From: Mesodorylaimus sp. YZB2_4
Lineage: Eukaryota; Nematoda; Enoplea; Dorylaimida; Dorylaimidae
Direction: 5' to 3'
Length of the DNA: 64,000 bases
Assembly: GCA_030248295.1 (NCBI GenBank)
Contig: JASANH010001463.1
Span: forward strand, 186,001-250,000
Part shown: positions 49,286-59,436 of the stretch, piece by piece
How positions within the stretch are numbered: the first letter of the stretch is position 1
How the letters are laid out: each line of letters opens with the position of its first letter
Translations under genes and position numbers: made by a program
Notes under the pieces: model-generated
Seen by the model: only the letters and a program-made list of their open reading frames with translations
Told to the model about the DNA's origin: nothing
The model's database searches: none

Positions 49286-51622
49286 CTAAAAATAAGATTC
49301 TTCCCTGCGATAGTACCGGTGCAAGAAGCCGAAGATATGATGGACGTTCGGACGCGCATCGGGCCGATATTCGCAGCAGCTGACTAGCAACTGATACACG
49401 TCCTCAGGCATCGCGGGAGGCCGTGGCAGGTGTTTGCGTTCTTTCAGGACGTACGCCCTCGTCTCCTGGGTCGTCATCCCTGAAATGGCCATTGGCCAGC
49501 TACTCTACGGATCACAGATATGACTCACGCACCGCTGTACGGGTCGCCGCCGTGCGTGAACACTTCGTACAACAAGATTCCGAACGACCAGACATCAGAC
49601 GCACCTGAACAGGCGAGGCACTGAATAAGCATTTCTGGAACAGGTCAAGGCAACTCACTCGAAAACCTTCCTTCGGTCAATGTTTCGGGAGCCAACCATT
49701 TCGTGGGCACGTTTATCGCTCGCTCTGAAACCAAAGAAAATACGCATTGCTCCTGAGCGAAATGAAATATCGCTAACTTTCTTTGACGGATTTCCCCCGC
49801 TTGATCATATGAACCAGCCCGAAATCGGCAATCTTCACTTCGAATCGCGTTTGTTCTTTCCCGTGTGCCGCCTTGGTCAGGCTGCCGCTGCTCGAGTCGC
49901 TTGGATGAGTCGAGTCGATGCAAGGACTCGGTTGTTTTCCACTGATCGATTCTTTCTCGCTGAGTGAGCACGGGATTTCCACTTCTTGAATGAGCACGTT
50001 TCGAGCCGCCAGATCGCGATGGACCACTTTTTTGTCTTCCAGGAAACGCATTCCTTCGGCCACCTACAATGTCAAAAAATGGTGACTTTGGATGGCACCT
50101 TCTTTTCTGTCAGAAATTCTCATCAATTTTGATGATTATTGGCTACCTGGCGGGAGATTTCGATCAGCTGGGCTTCGGTCAGGAATCGTTTCTCTTGCGC
50201 CCTTCGTCGCAAGTAGCATCGCAGCGACCCATCCTTGACGAACTCGGTGATGATGTAGTACGGCTCGTCGGCACTGACCACTCCGAGTAACTTGACCAAC
50301 CGCTCGTGTTTTAGATTCTTCATGGCCACAGCCTCGTGCAGAAAACTGTCGAGCTCGGCCAAACCCTTCTTCAGTTCTTTGATGGCCACTTGAAGCTTCA
50401 CGCCCGCCGTCGGTTTCCAGTAGCCTGAAATAAAAAGCAATTCTTGCACGGCGGAACGGCTTTTAGGCCAGGCTACCTCGATAGACCACGCCGTAGAATC
50501 CTTTTCCGATCTCGGACTCGAGTTGGATTTGGCTGCGCGGGATTTCCTGCCAGTGCTTTTCGATTTCGGCCGACAGAACACTTTTTGTTGGTGGCTTTTT
50601 CGGCGGGGGTCCCTTCAACGTGCATCCCAGAGCGGTGCTGTTGTCTGCGAAAAGTCAAAGGTGTTTGATGAGGAGCGAACCACGACCGCGAACCATGCTT
50701 ACCTTGCAACTTGCGGATCAATGCCTGCACTGTGGGGGCCTTCACTCCGCCCACGCTGTAGTCACGACCAATCGAATCTTGCTTCGTACAAATGCGGAAA
50801 TGCTTGACTCGACCTCCGCGGCTGACCGCGATCGCGTATTGTGGCACTAAAATCACAGTTTAGGAAAATTTGCTGAAAAGGGTAACCTCAACGGCTTACC
50901 GTCGTCCACATCAGCTCGCATCCTCACCAAGAATGCGCCATTCGGACGACCTCGCATGATCGCTTCGGCTTCTTCTCGACCGATGATACCGAAGAAAAAT
51001 CTGAAAATTTCTCTTTAGCGTCAATTAGGCATCAAGGAATGAATCGACTCACTGTTCAGCTTCCAACGACCCGAGAGGCGCCACGAAGTTGCGAGGTATG
51101 TAGCCCGTGCCAGTCCCCGCTGATTTGCTGTTTTTTTCAGACTGGTCGGTAGTTGATCGACCGACGCTCGCATCTTCGCTCTTCACCTGAGTCACGAACA
51201 GCCATTCGGGGCCCCTAAAACTCTCGTTTAGAACCTCTGATTACGAGAATGAAGCAGTACATACGCATCGCATTCGTCGCCAAGTTCCCTGAAAATGTCA
51301 CCTCTGCGGAAAGTCAGTTCGGCTTTGCTCAGTTTCTCATAGTCCCACAAGGCGATGTACTGCCGCGCAGACTTTTTCTCTCCTACAATCGGGGATTGAA
51401 ATGATCAAACACTCTTAGTTACCCAGTGCGCTTACGGATGGTGTCGTCGGATAAGGTGGCTCCCAGAGATTGACTTCTGGATTTGTGGGCGCCCGTCTTC
51501 GAGTCGCTCGGCAGTGACATGCTTTCATCAGCACTCACGCTCACTGATTTTTCGGCGGCTCCTCGTTGCGTCTTTCCAATCGCCGTCTTTTCTTCGTTTT
51601 GATCTGAGCAACAGCACCCCAT
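49286..51622 (-). CDS. Src-like non-receptor tyrosine kinase
   Basis: Membrane-anchored cytosolic tyrosine kinase, 591 residues from eleven exons (minus): 51436-51622, 51265-51382, 51053-51214, 50900-51000, 50703-50846, 50477-50644, 50147-50424, 49778-50063, 49659-49724, 49533-49604, 49286-49479. It begins MGCCC, suited to N-myristoylation and palmitoylation, then a Ser-rich unique region, SH3 (YIALWDYEKLSKAELTF, IPRNFVAPL), SH2 (FFFGIIGREEAEAIM, FLVRMR, YAIAVSRGGRVKHF) and the kinase: GKGFYGVVYRG, VAIKEL (Lys309), alphaC Glu324, HRDLAARN, DFG (466-468), KWLAPE, SDVWSFGILLYE. About 45 extra Ser-rich residues sit between HRDLAARN and DFG. The activation loop (IKRGKSVKEKRAINVPTKW) lacks the autophosphorylation tyrosine. 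The tail ends ESYF; a Tyr527-like YQPGE is not obvious. The start is fixed by the MGC motif. Confidence 0.92.
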
Positions 51623-51891
51623 CAGCTCCGCCAGCAGACAACCGCACGCAAGATGGCACAGTCACGAATGACTTTTGAAACTCGAAGTGCCTGAAGTCGA
51701 CAAGCAGTGTAAAGGGGAGTGGGGTTGCGGCGAGGTCATCTGCATGGATCCATGCATTCTAGAGTGCCCATGGTCAACTGTGTGTGTGTGTGTTTTTCGA
51801 TCCAAACGTTAGACATTGCAACCGCCCAGCAGACGAAGGAGAGAATGCGACCGATCGAAGTCCGCGAAACAGGCAAGTCTTTCGACCATAT

Positions 51892-51980
51892 ACCTGCAGC
51901 TGAAAGATCAACAGGAGTGGTTGATGTCTCCTAGCTATGGGAGATCAATAATTCTCTCCTTCTCGCCATGGCTCGCCAGG
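51892..51980. repeat. Dispersed repeat family, copy 1
   Basis: CTGCAGCTGAAAGATCAAC through GAGTGGTTGATGTCTCC to GAGATCAATAATTCTCTCC matches 62203-62282 along its length with scattered changes. A shorter match (GATCGATTATTCTCTCCC) lies at 23947-23990. Type of element unknown. Confidence 0.5.
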
Positions 51981-52238
51981 CAATGAGGTTGCAGCAGAGA
52001 GGCAACGCAGGAGATGGTCACCAGTTTGTGATCATAACTATCATCGATCATATCCCAGTTGAACAAAATACAGTGCAGGAAGTTGTGGTTGTCAGAACAG
52101 GATTGATCCCCAGTCAAGTCTTTAGGCAACGTTTCTCGTTATTTCCGCATGCTTTCATCTATCCTTTTGGTTGTCGATAAGGCACCTGCACCCCCACTAT
52201 AACTGAAGAAGTATAAGACGATATGTGTGACGAATCTT

Positions 52239-52300
52239 GTGACTTTGACAGCTTGCGGGTGCCTGAAATTCTTTGGGGTGTGTTAGGGCAGGTGGCGTGG
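52239..52300 (+). repeat. Dispersed LTR-like repeat, copy 1
   Basis: TGTGAC, GCTTG, GGTGCCTGAAATTCTTTGGGG and TTAGGGCAG line up with 57253-57325. The other copy continues into a TATA-like GAGTATAAG, so the unit may be the left part of an LTR; that is inference. Confidence 0.4.
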
Positions 52301-53307
52301 TGGGCAGAGTCAATGTCCCAGTGAGTAGGTTAGTGAATAAAAGTCTCCGATATGCCACATCTGATTATTATTTTATGTAATCTTCGAAAACATCAAAGCC
52401 TTTCAGGGCTCAGCTGTCAAAATACTATCGACCTTTGCCCCTAAAACCAGCGAATAGAAACACTGCAGTTGGCAATTTTTCTTGATATTGGTTTGGTACA
52501 CAGTACAGTACAGTAATTACGGGTATATGTGGTGTCAAGGCAAACAGCTTGCCGAGTCAAGTCGGTTACAGGCCTGTTTATTGGACGAAGAAGACAAAGC
52601 GAGGGGTAACCGCGAGCGTGCGTGATAGGAATGTTTTATTAGAATTCATTTGCACGCTGTTCCCGTCAATGTATTGCTCGCTAGTGATTTTCACAGAGTC
52701 TTATTATTCAAGTACGCCCCACTGTTTGATTAAACATCAGTTCTCATCTCAAAAATAAAGCAAATGACAAATGAATTGTGTAACCTTTTCTTGACCCAGC
52801 AGTCACTCGCATCTGAAGGACCTTTGTTGACCTGTTCATCAAGAATTTGCGATGGGGATAAGCTGAATCCTAGGTGCACTCTGCTTTTTTACACCGGCAG
52901 TTCTTCTTTTCGGCCGCGAGCCCTCGATTCTTTGTTTTCAGCATGCACCCACCACCAACTAGTTTTGCGAGGCATGCTCTCCGCAGGGATATTAATACGA
53001 GTACCTGTTCTTGCACCAGAGTAGTGTTCTGGATGAATGTCTTCGAGTGTGAGCTGTATACATGCTGTATATAAATATTGTATATATTGTATATATTGTA
53101 CATACTGTACAGTTAACATGTGTTTGTCCAGTGGCCATTACGTGGCTCACGTGAAATTGAAAGAATGTTAAACGAATGGTGAGAATGGTGCCAGTTCGAC
53201 GTCAGGCAAGTGGAATTATGTCAGCGCCACACATGTCTCCGAAGTGGCCGAGAGCAGAGTGTTGGCAGCCGAAGCTTACTTGCTTTTTTATGAGTGCATT
53301 TTCTAAT

Positions 53308-53376
53308 ATTGAGCGCGTGATCTTTTATCGATCCGATACAGATTGGTCATGCGCTCAATCTATATATCGGATCGAT
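53308..53376. repeat. Interleaved inverted repeats (A-B-A'-B')
   Basis: Arm A ATTGAGCGC (53308-53316) pairs with GCGCTCAAT (53351-53359). Arm B ATCGATCCGATA (53327-53338) pairs with TATCGGATCGAT (53365-53376). The order A-B-A'-B' would give a pseudoknot if transcribed. Confidence 0.7.
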
Positions 53377-53697
53377 TAATGAGCATACGATAGATCAATC
53401 AACGATCAAACAAAAAAATCAACGATAATCGATGCAATTTCCAATCTTACTTGTCGAAAAATAAGAAATAAGTGGGATTTCATAGTTTGAAGAAATTTCG
53501 ATCAGCAAGAACCTGCCTGAAAGTTGGAGATTCTCGAAAGGTATTGTCTGCGCTTCGCTAACGGCATCGAATAAGTGCAGCACTTTGGCCTTGATCAATG
53601 AGAAAGTAGGTAATTAATTTGATGTGCTCTTTTTTGTATGTTTGGAAAGCGCAACTGCGATTTGAAGATGCAACTGCGTTGCTGGAATCGCCTTTTG

Positions 53698-53889
53698 GGC
53701 ACTTTTGCTGTTTGGTCCCCAACATGAGTTAGCTTAGGCTGGTATTAGACTTAGGCTTAGGCTTAGGCTGGCATATTACTTGGGCTTAGACTCATACTAG
53801 GCTTAGGCTTAGTCTGGTATAATAATTAAGCTTAGGCTGATATTAGCCTCCAGCCAGCCTTCGCCTGGGGACCAAACGGCAAAAGCGCC
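53698..53889. mobile_element. TIR element with TTAGGC arrays, copy 1
   Basis: The left end GGCACTTTTGCTGTTTGGTC matches the reverse complement of the right end (GGCGCTTTTGCCGTTTGGTC) at 18 of 20 bases. The interior is built from CTTAGGC and GGCTTAGACT units in one direction. There is no coding sequence, so it is a non-autonomous MITE-like element. Copy 2 is at 58524-58660. Confidence 0.65.
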
Positions 53890-54245
53890 GAATTTTGTGC
53901 CCACGCAGCACTCGTATGTTCTGATCGTTGATGGGAACGGACTCAATCGAAAGTTGTCACCAACCGAGCAGGCCTGCACGTGGAGCAAGTCACTGCCAGC
54001 GAAAGTAGGTTGCAGGAACTGGTGTTTTTTATGGAGTTTACACGTGCACCCTTTGTATTTTCAGAAGAACTCGTCGGCTCGAGTGTTGATCTCTGATTGT
54101 GGTGATGACAAACGTGCGAAACCAGATTTCACTGGTTAGTTTAGTGTTCATCTTATGCATTTTGTGACTGTTTTTAGCAAAACAGTTCTGATGTCTGCTT
54201 TTTTTAGGCTAGTTGTCACTACTGTTAATATCCATATCTACTATA

Positions 54246-54304
54246 TGTTTTCTTTGGGAATGTACATGCGGCACGTGAAGGGCGTGTATTCTCAAAGAAA
54301 ACAG
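54246..54304. mobile_element. Foldback mini-element, copy 2
   Basis: TGTTTTCTTTGGGAATGTAC at the left and GGGCGTGTATTCTC then AAAGAAAACAG at the right reproduce the arms of the element at 48900-48971 in inverse orientation. Confidence 0.6.
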
Positions 54305-54399
54305 GTTTATACATTATCTTTTCACAACCGAGATTTTGATTAAAAAAAGAATATTTTAAGCGCTTTTGAGATTTGAAAATCGGTGTGGCGCTAGGAGTG

Positions 54400-54655
54400 C
54401 ATACTTGTATGTGACATATGCACCAGTGCAGCAACCTTGACCATTTGCAGGATTCAAATCACTCTCACTCTTATGTCAGCGGGCCCGTACAATTAGATTG
54501 ACAGCGGTGTCGCTGTTATGTGATAGGACTTTCTTGTATGCGTGTCCTTCGCCTCACGATCAGACACGTTTTATCTTATTGAGAAACTGGCTTTTGCTCA
54601 CAAACTAGCTTGTTTTATAGTGGTTTAGCTGTAGTAGTTTTCGTTGACTGTAAAT
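54400..54655 (+). repeat. 5' flank of the MBD gene, duplicated inverted at 63290-63545
   Basis: The reverse complement of this stretch aligns with 63290-63545 over about 250 bp. Shared runs include CATACAAGAAAGTCCTATC, GTCAAGGTTGCTGCACTGGT, AAACAAGCTAGTTTGTG and GTAGTAGTT-like sequence. The duplication reaches the start of the MBD gene, so it may contain its promoter. Confidence 0.65.
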
Positions 54656-56808
54656 ATGGACCGTAAGTACGCACCTTTTTGAATATTGCCTCATCACTGT
54701 AAGTTAAGATCTTTTCGTTAGACCTCGTTTAGGCATTTAGAGCCGACTTCGGAGAGGTAAGCTAGGGCTATCGCGTTTGTGTTCCTGCGGCAGATGGGAC
54801 GACCGCAGATCGGCTGACACAGGAGACAGGCATGCCTGTTCTCCCTCGACCTGCTTGTCTGCACTAATGGGGGTCAGAGAAGGGGCTGACAAGAACCTCG
54901 AATGTGCACTCTTTGTCTTAGTAGCTCCAACAATGATCTGAGATGGTGTTTTGCAGGACCTCTCAGAGGGCATTGACAGAGTTTGAAAAGGGCACTCTTT
55001 ATTATTGTCCATTGAACCTTCCTTTTCCGACCTGTTTTCCCACCACGTCAATGAAATGGCTTTTGCTTTTGCCGATCCAAAGGCAAGGATAAAGAGCATG
55101 GCGAGTTTAGAACCACGCCTCCGACTAAAACATAAACCAGAGGGGGTTTCTTTCAAGCCAATCGCTTACCCGCCATAACCCACCAGGCACGAAGGATAAA
55201 TAAGTGTCATACCTGCCTGCTCCGAGTTCCAGTATATCTCAACAAGTGCTAGCTGATGGTCCCACTGACTGTTCTTACAGGGCATCTCCGGCATTTCAAA
55301 CAAATTCTCTTTTCCAGCAACACGACCTGGACCCAGTTGTCGCCGCCAAGGCCAAAAGTATCGCCCAAATCGCAATGACATCTGCGAGGCGCAAAACTCT
55401 CTGCAAGCCATTCCAACATGGCTGGTTCAGAGAATTAGTGGTAGAGGGGCCAAATCGATCTTTACTACAAGCATCACGCGCACAAGACCATGAGATCACG
55501 CCCCCAGGCCAAGAAGTATCTGGAAAATGTACCAAAGATCGGCCTTTCGATTGACAATTTTGATTCTCGACGACATTTAATCCACGACATCTGGCGTTGG
55601 GCCGCGTTTTGAAGGAGTCCTAATCGCTGGTACTGATACGATCATTAGTCCTGAAAAATCAAAGGCTGGAAACAAGAAAAAAGGCAAAGGAGATGGAAAA
55701 AAGTAAGATTTATGAGTCTTCAGGGGAGGCGCGTCCTTGGCAACCTCTTAGGTGACTAAGCTTGGGGCTGTGCGTTGACCTCTTCCAGGTAGACTGATGA
55801 GTCCTACCTTGGGTTGCCACCAGGGTCAGATTGGGCTATCACCAGTGTCGAGAGATCAACTTGATGCTAGCTGGGTTGCGAGGTCTGAAGCACCGGCTGG
55901 CAACAAACCCTTTTTTAACCTCAAATAGCTGAATCCATGAAAGAGTTCTGACCAGTCAAAGCAAGCTGACCCATTCTTTCTATGCAGCGGGAACATTTCT
56001 TTTCTTTGGGGGGCGTGCATCGAAGCTTCTTGGGCGATCGCAGATGCTTAGCAATTTGCGCTCACAAATCTTTTTTCAGGCATGTGGCAGAGGCAGAAGT
56101 TGTTCAAGTCGCGGTAAGTCCTGTGATTAGAGTTTTATTTTTCTGTCATTAAGGCTGAGACACGTTATTTCAGGTCTCGCCAACAAATGACCTATCGCCC
56201 GCAACACCTGCTGATCAGGTAGGATCCCCCCCCAGGAGTCGTCCTCAGGTGAGCAAACACTCGACAGACCATAATTAAATGTTATGATCGGTTCTTTCCC
56301 GCGAGTGAGTCAACTATTCTTGCGGGATGGCGAATTCGGGCAAGAACTTTTTTCTAATAAAAGACAGGATGTGAAAACTGTTTTTTTCAGACAGGTTGAG
56401 CGAGTGGACGTAGTGGAGAAGGAGGATCCTCCTGGCGAGAAGGAGAATACGGTAGAGGATGCCACTCCCGCATTGACGGCCATATATTCGAGACAACCGC
56501 CTGTGGCCGGCCAAGTGAGTTGAGTGCCAGTGACCATCGGATGTCAATTCTGACGTGTGCCCGCTGACTCCCTCCTACGAGCCTCAGCCCTGGTTTTCAC
56601 GGGACACGTTATTTTTCCTGACGCCTGTAATTCCAGAGGACGACGAGGTAAAAGGCGGGATAGCCCTACATTGAAGAAGATAGTGGATCCAGGCTGACGA
56701 GAGGAAGCGCTTTTTCAGGTCCTGCTATACCCGTCTAGCCCGGTGCCTCCACCTGAAGTTGAGCCGAGGAAGAAGACAACCGATGCGCTAGAAAGAGAAG
56801 AAGCAAGG
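54656..56808 (+). CDS. Methyl-CpG-binding-domain protein, two apparent +1 frameshifts, 3' end not found
   Basis: Chromatin protein candidate. Proposed exons: 54656-54662, 54741-54756 (16 bp), 55281-55702, 56080-56113, 56174-56218, 56395-56514, 56588-56647, 56719-56808; phases agree except inside the third. The start is MDQPTSERASP. The MBD is split over two frames: CKPFQHGWFRELVVEG (frame from 55281), then DLYYKHHAHKTMRSRPQAKK and LSIDNFDSRR one base later; the change falls at a GGGG run at 55446-55449. A second +1 change between 55575 and 55590 restores SGVGPRFEG and a Lys-rich run. Compare the MBD pattern GWxRE, YYxPxGKxxRS, LxxFDFR. Later exons code an acidic, Pro-rich region ending in TTDALEREEAR. 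No last exon or stop was found before 57 kb. Pseudogene or base errors. Confidence 0.6.
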
Positions 56809-58040
56809 GTAAGTTCCACTTAAAGACTCGGGGTTAGAAAGGAGTTTGATCGAATAGCTCATCGAGTATTTGACCAATCGATCAGTATTTGACCAAAATC
56901 GATCAGCTCGATATTATCTCTGCTCGAAAAAGCTGCTTGGTCTCTCTCTGGACCAACATCAACTTTTCGAGACTTGAACTAACAACAATAAGGGGGGAGG
57001 TGGGTAGTGCTATAAGACATGGATTGGTTGATTCTAAAATGTCTGCTGGCAAAAAAGCACCCGTGTGGGCAAGGATTGAATGCTGGGTCTTCTACATTAA
57101 AGACGAATTGCACTCTAGAATCGATTTCGGAAGATTGAAAGAGCATGATATTCAGATTCAGCATCCATGTAAAATAGGGGATAGCCAAAATTTAGGACCA
57201 TTATTTAGAAAGTCAAAATTCTCATTTCCCAATGGTCCCCCCCCCCCCCTGTTGTGACCATTACCGCTTGGGGGCGCCTGGAATTCTTGGGGGTGCGGCT
57301 AGGGCAGTTCGTTCGGTAGGGAGGAGCCAGGGGAGTATAAGAACAGACCTCCAAGGGAGGTCGGGGCTCTCCCTTGCTTGTTTTCACTCGATTCGTTTCG
57401 ATCTAGTTGTTCAGAATCCGTGGAAGACACCCTTTGTGCTTGTCCAACCAATTTTGTAGAACTGTGGGGCGGCCTGATGCATCGCGGACTTCGATTAGCA
57501 TACTCTCAAGGAGCCTCTGCGGTCGTCGTTTCCTTTGGTTCCAGGCGTGCGAACGGCAGCCAGGCTGGTATCATTGCATAGAGCAGTTGCTGGCACCCTT
57601 CGGAGGCGCGGCATACACACCCGAGGAGTTGTTCAGGAGTCCGGGTCCAAGTGATCGAGAAGCCTTTCTACCAGGCTGAGGCTGTTGAAGACCTTGCGAA
57701 GCTCGCTCGTATGATCAGATCATGACTGCTGGCTGGTGATTACAAAGCGAACCTGGGCCCAAAATTTTTAAATAAAAAGCTGTTCAGTTTAAGATCATTG
57801 TCATCCGCTCGATGATTTTGTGCTGCTTGTGCTTCTGAAATAATGTTTATAATAGGCTCAGCAGGCTAGAGGGGTGGGGACGCCTTTTTCGTCCTGTATG
57901 GATGACCCGCCGACCGCTTTAGTTAGAATCCTGGAACAGTGCTCATCAGCGAGTGCGAAATACTTGCGGCCTCGCCCACGAAGGCCACGTTGGCTTTCGT
58001 CGGCCCTTTGGCTGGCACTTGGTCGAATCAGTTGTTGAAG
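56809..58040. other. Possible 3' intron of the MBD gene, repeat sequence
   Basis: Holds a 36-bp match to 46925 (56943-56978), a poly-C run (57239-57249) and the LTR-like repeat (57253-57325). A promoter for selenoprotein S should lie near its right edge, but no TATA is evident. Confidence 0.3.
57253..57325 (+). repeat. Dispersed LTR-like repeat, copy 2
   Basis: Aligns with 52239-52300 (TGTGAC, GCTTG, CCTGGAATTCTTGGGGG, TAGGGCAG). Beyond the shared part are GAGTATAAGA and AATAAA near 57771, which could be the promoter and poly(A) signal of a solo LTR. Confidence 0.35.
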
Positions 58041-59251
58041 ATGGATCCGACGAGCGATGTGGGAAACGGAGGGGTCGAAGGAGAATCGACTAATTTCCCA
58101 GATTTTCGTGCGGCAGGTCAACTAACTTATTATTTTCTGTATTTTTGATGGATAAAATAGCTTTTTTCAGTTTTTACTTTCCTTGCTGATTACGGTTGGT
58201 TTTTATTGATCGGAATCGCCCTTATTGTCTTCATCTGGCAGAAATATGTTTCCGATCAATTGGCTCAAATTTCTACGAGAAATCAAGACTCTATTTCGGT
58301 ATCGATAGTGAAGAAAAATGGTAACAAAATGAGATTCTCTTGTAAATCGAAATTTCTGATTTAGTGCTGTCTGGATTTTGGAATAGGTCTCACTCCAAGA
58401 AAGTGCCTATTCTTGCGCACGAAGTTCCAATTTCTGCCCTAGTTTCTTGTTATTAATGCGTGGCATATAGTCTCGATTTTTATTGGGCCTCTTTCATTTT
58501 CAAAATTCAAAGGTTTTCCGTTTGGCGCTTTTGCAGTTTGTCCCCCCAACCTCTTAAATCCAGTCCACCCTAGCCTATAAGCCTTAGGCTAAGACTAGGC
58601 CTAAATCCAGCCTATCCTAGCCGAAGCCTAAGCCTATTGGGGGACAAAGTGCAAAAGTGGAAAAGTTTTTCTCAAAGTATTAGAGTTCTTATGTTAGGCC
58701 TCATTTATTTTCATTCTGTGCATTTTGTCTCTCAAAACCACCTTTTTCCTGTTACATTTTACATTTCGGCATTCACTCTTTTTTAGAAGACGCCAATTCT
58801 ATTCTTTCCCGCCACGAAGCCATGCTAGCTGCACGCCAGCGAATGCAAGAAGAACAAAATCGTCTTTCCGCTTTAGCCAAGGAAGAAATGGCAAAAGTAA
58901 GCAACAAAGTTTTCTAAAGCTATCAGTTAACAAATTGATATTTCCAGCGCGAAGAGGAAAAACGGCGGCAAAAAATCGAGGAATGGGAAATTCACAAAAA
59001 AGGAGGCGGATATCATAGCAAAAGTCACATCCCTGAAGAACAGCCGTCGCCTTCGTCCACGAGTCAACTGAAAAAGCCACAAGCTAAAAAGCCGTTACGT
59101 CAAAGTGGTAAATTTTTTAACGAACTCATAAGCTTCAAATATTCAGTTTGTTTTCTCCTTTCTAGATTACAGTCCCTTATCCGGTGGTGGTGGCAGCTGC
59201 AACTATCGTCCGAGTCGACGCGGATTCGGTGGAGGTGGCGGATGAGGTTAA
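58041..59251 (+). CDS. SELENOS: Selenoprotein S (VIMP), Sec codon TGA at 59243-59245
   Basis: ER-membrane protein of the ERAD retrotranslocation machinery that partners Derlin and p97/VCP. Five exons, 58041-58116, 58171-58320, 58787-58896, 58948-59107 and 59166-59251, give 193 residues including selenocysteine (human about 189). A short lumenal/N-terminal part is followed by a membrane helix (WFLLIGIALIVFIW, residues about 33-46), a coiled coil rich in Arg/Glu (RHEAMLAARQRMQEEQ, REEEKRRQKIEEW) and a Gly-rich tail (YSPLSGGGGSCNYRPSRRG). The frame then reads GGA TGA GGT TAA: exactly the family ending Gly-Sec-Gly-stop. A SECIS candidate follows about 65 bases later. The donor of exon 1 (GTCAAC) is weak. 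The TIR element copy 2 sits in intron 2. The 3' end converges on the neuraminate lyase gene. Confidence 0.9.
58524..58660. mobile_element. TIR element with TTAGGC arrays, copy 2
   Basis: Left end GCGCTTTTGCAGTTTGTCCC; right end GGGGGACAAAGTGCAAAAG. Pairing is about 18 of 20. The interior contains CCTTAGGCTAAGACTAGGCC and AAGCCTAAGCC. Inserted in intron 2 of selenoprotein S. Confidence 0.65.
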
Positions 59252-59291
59252 AGCATGGGCGATGGTTGAGAGCTATCGCCCAAATATGCTG

Positions 59292-59371
59292 CATTTGGCA
59301 CCCTTTTTATGACGTTATTCGCTGAAACGGTTGCTGCTGCTGCGAATAGCTGATGCAGGGCCCCTCATCTG
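59292..59371 (+). promoter_or_regulatory. SECIS element (candidate)
   Basis: The eukaryotic SECIS core is present: ATGA at 59309-59312, then 12 bases, AAA at 59325-59327, and the opposing TGAT at 59351-59354. Helix II pairs GTTATTCGC (59314-59322) with GCGAATAGC (59342-59350), nine pairs with one G-U. A weaker lower helix can form between CCCT and AGGG. Distance from the TGA codon is within the range known to work. Confidence 0.82.
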
Positions 59372-59373
59372 TA

Positions 59374-59379
59374 TTTATT
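59374..59379 (-). terminator. Poly(A) signal AATAAA, neuraminate lyase gene
   Basis: Minus-strand AATAAA 58 bp beyond the TAA stop at 59437-59439. It lies only 20 bp from the SECIS core on the other strand, so the two 3' UTRs probably overlap. Confidence 0.55.
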
Positions 59380-59436
59380 GCCTTCAAATCCCTTTGCTCT
59401 ACTGTTCAACAAAATAACTTCGCCTTGCTGGGTTCA

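Larger units (their letters stand above)
51623..54399. other. Intergenic, repeat-bearing stretch
   Basis: No gene recognised. Contains dispersed repeats at 51892-51980 and 52239-52300, a TATATTG microsatellite (53075-53112), interleaved inverted repeats (53308-53376), a TIR element (53698-53889) and a foldback copy (54246-54304). Confidence 0.4.

Noticed and set aside
56889-57257. 122-codon plus-strand frame as the missing 3' exon of the MBD gene
   Set aside because: It overlaps a dispersed repeat shared with 46925 and runs into a poly-C tract; no acceptor in the right phase was found.
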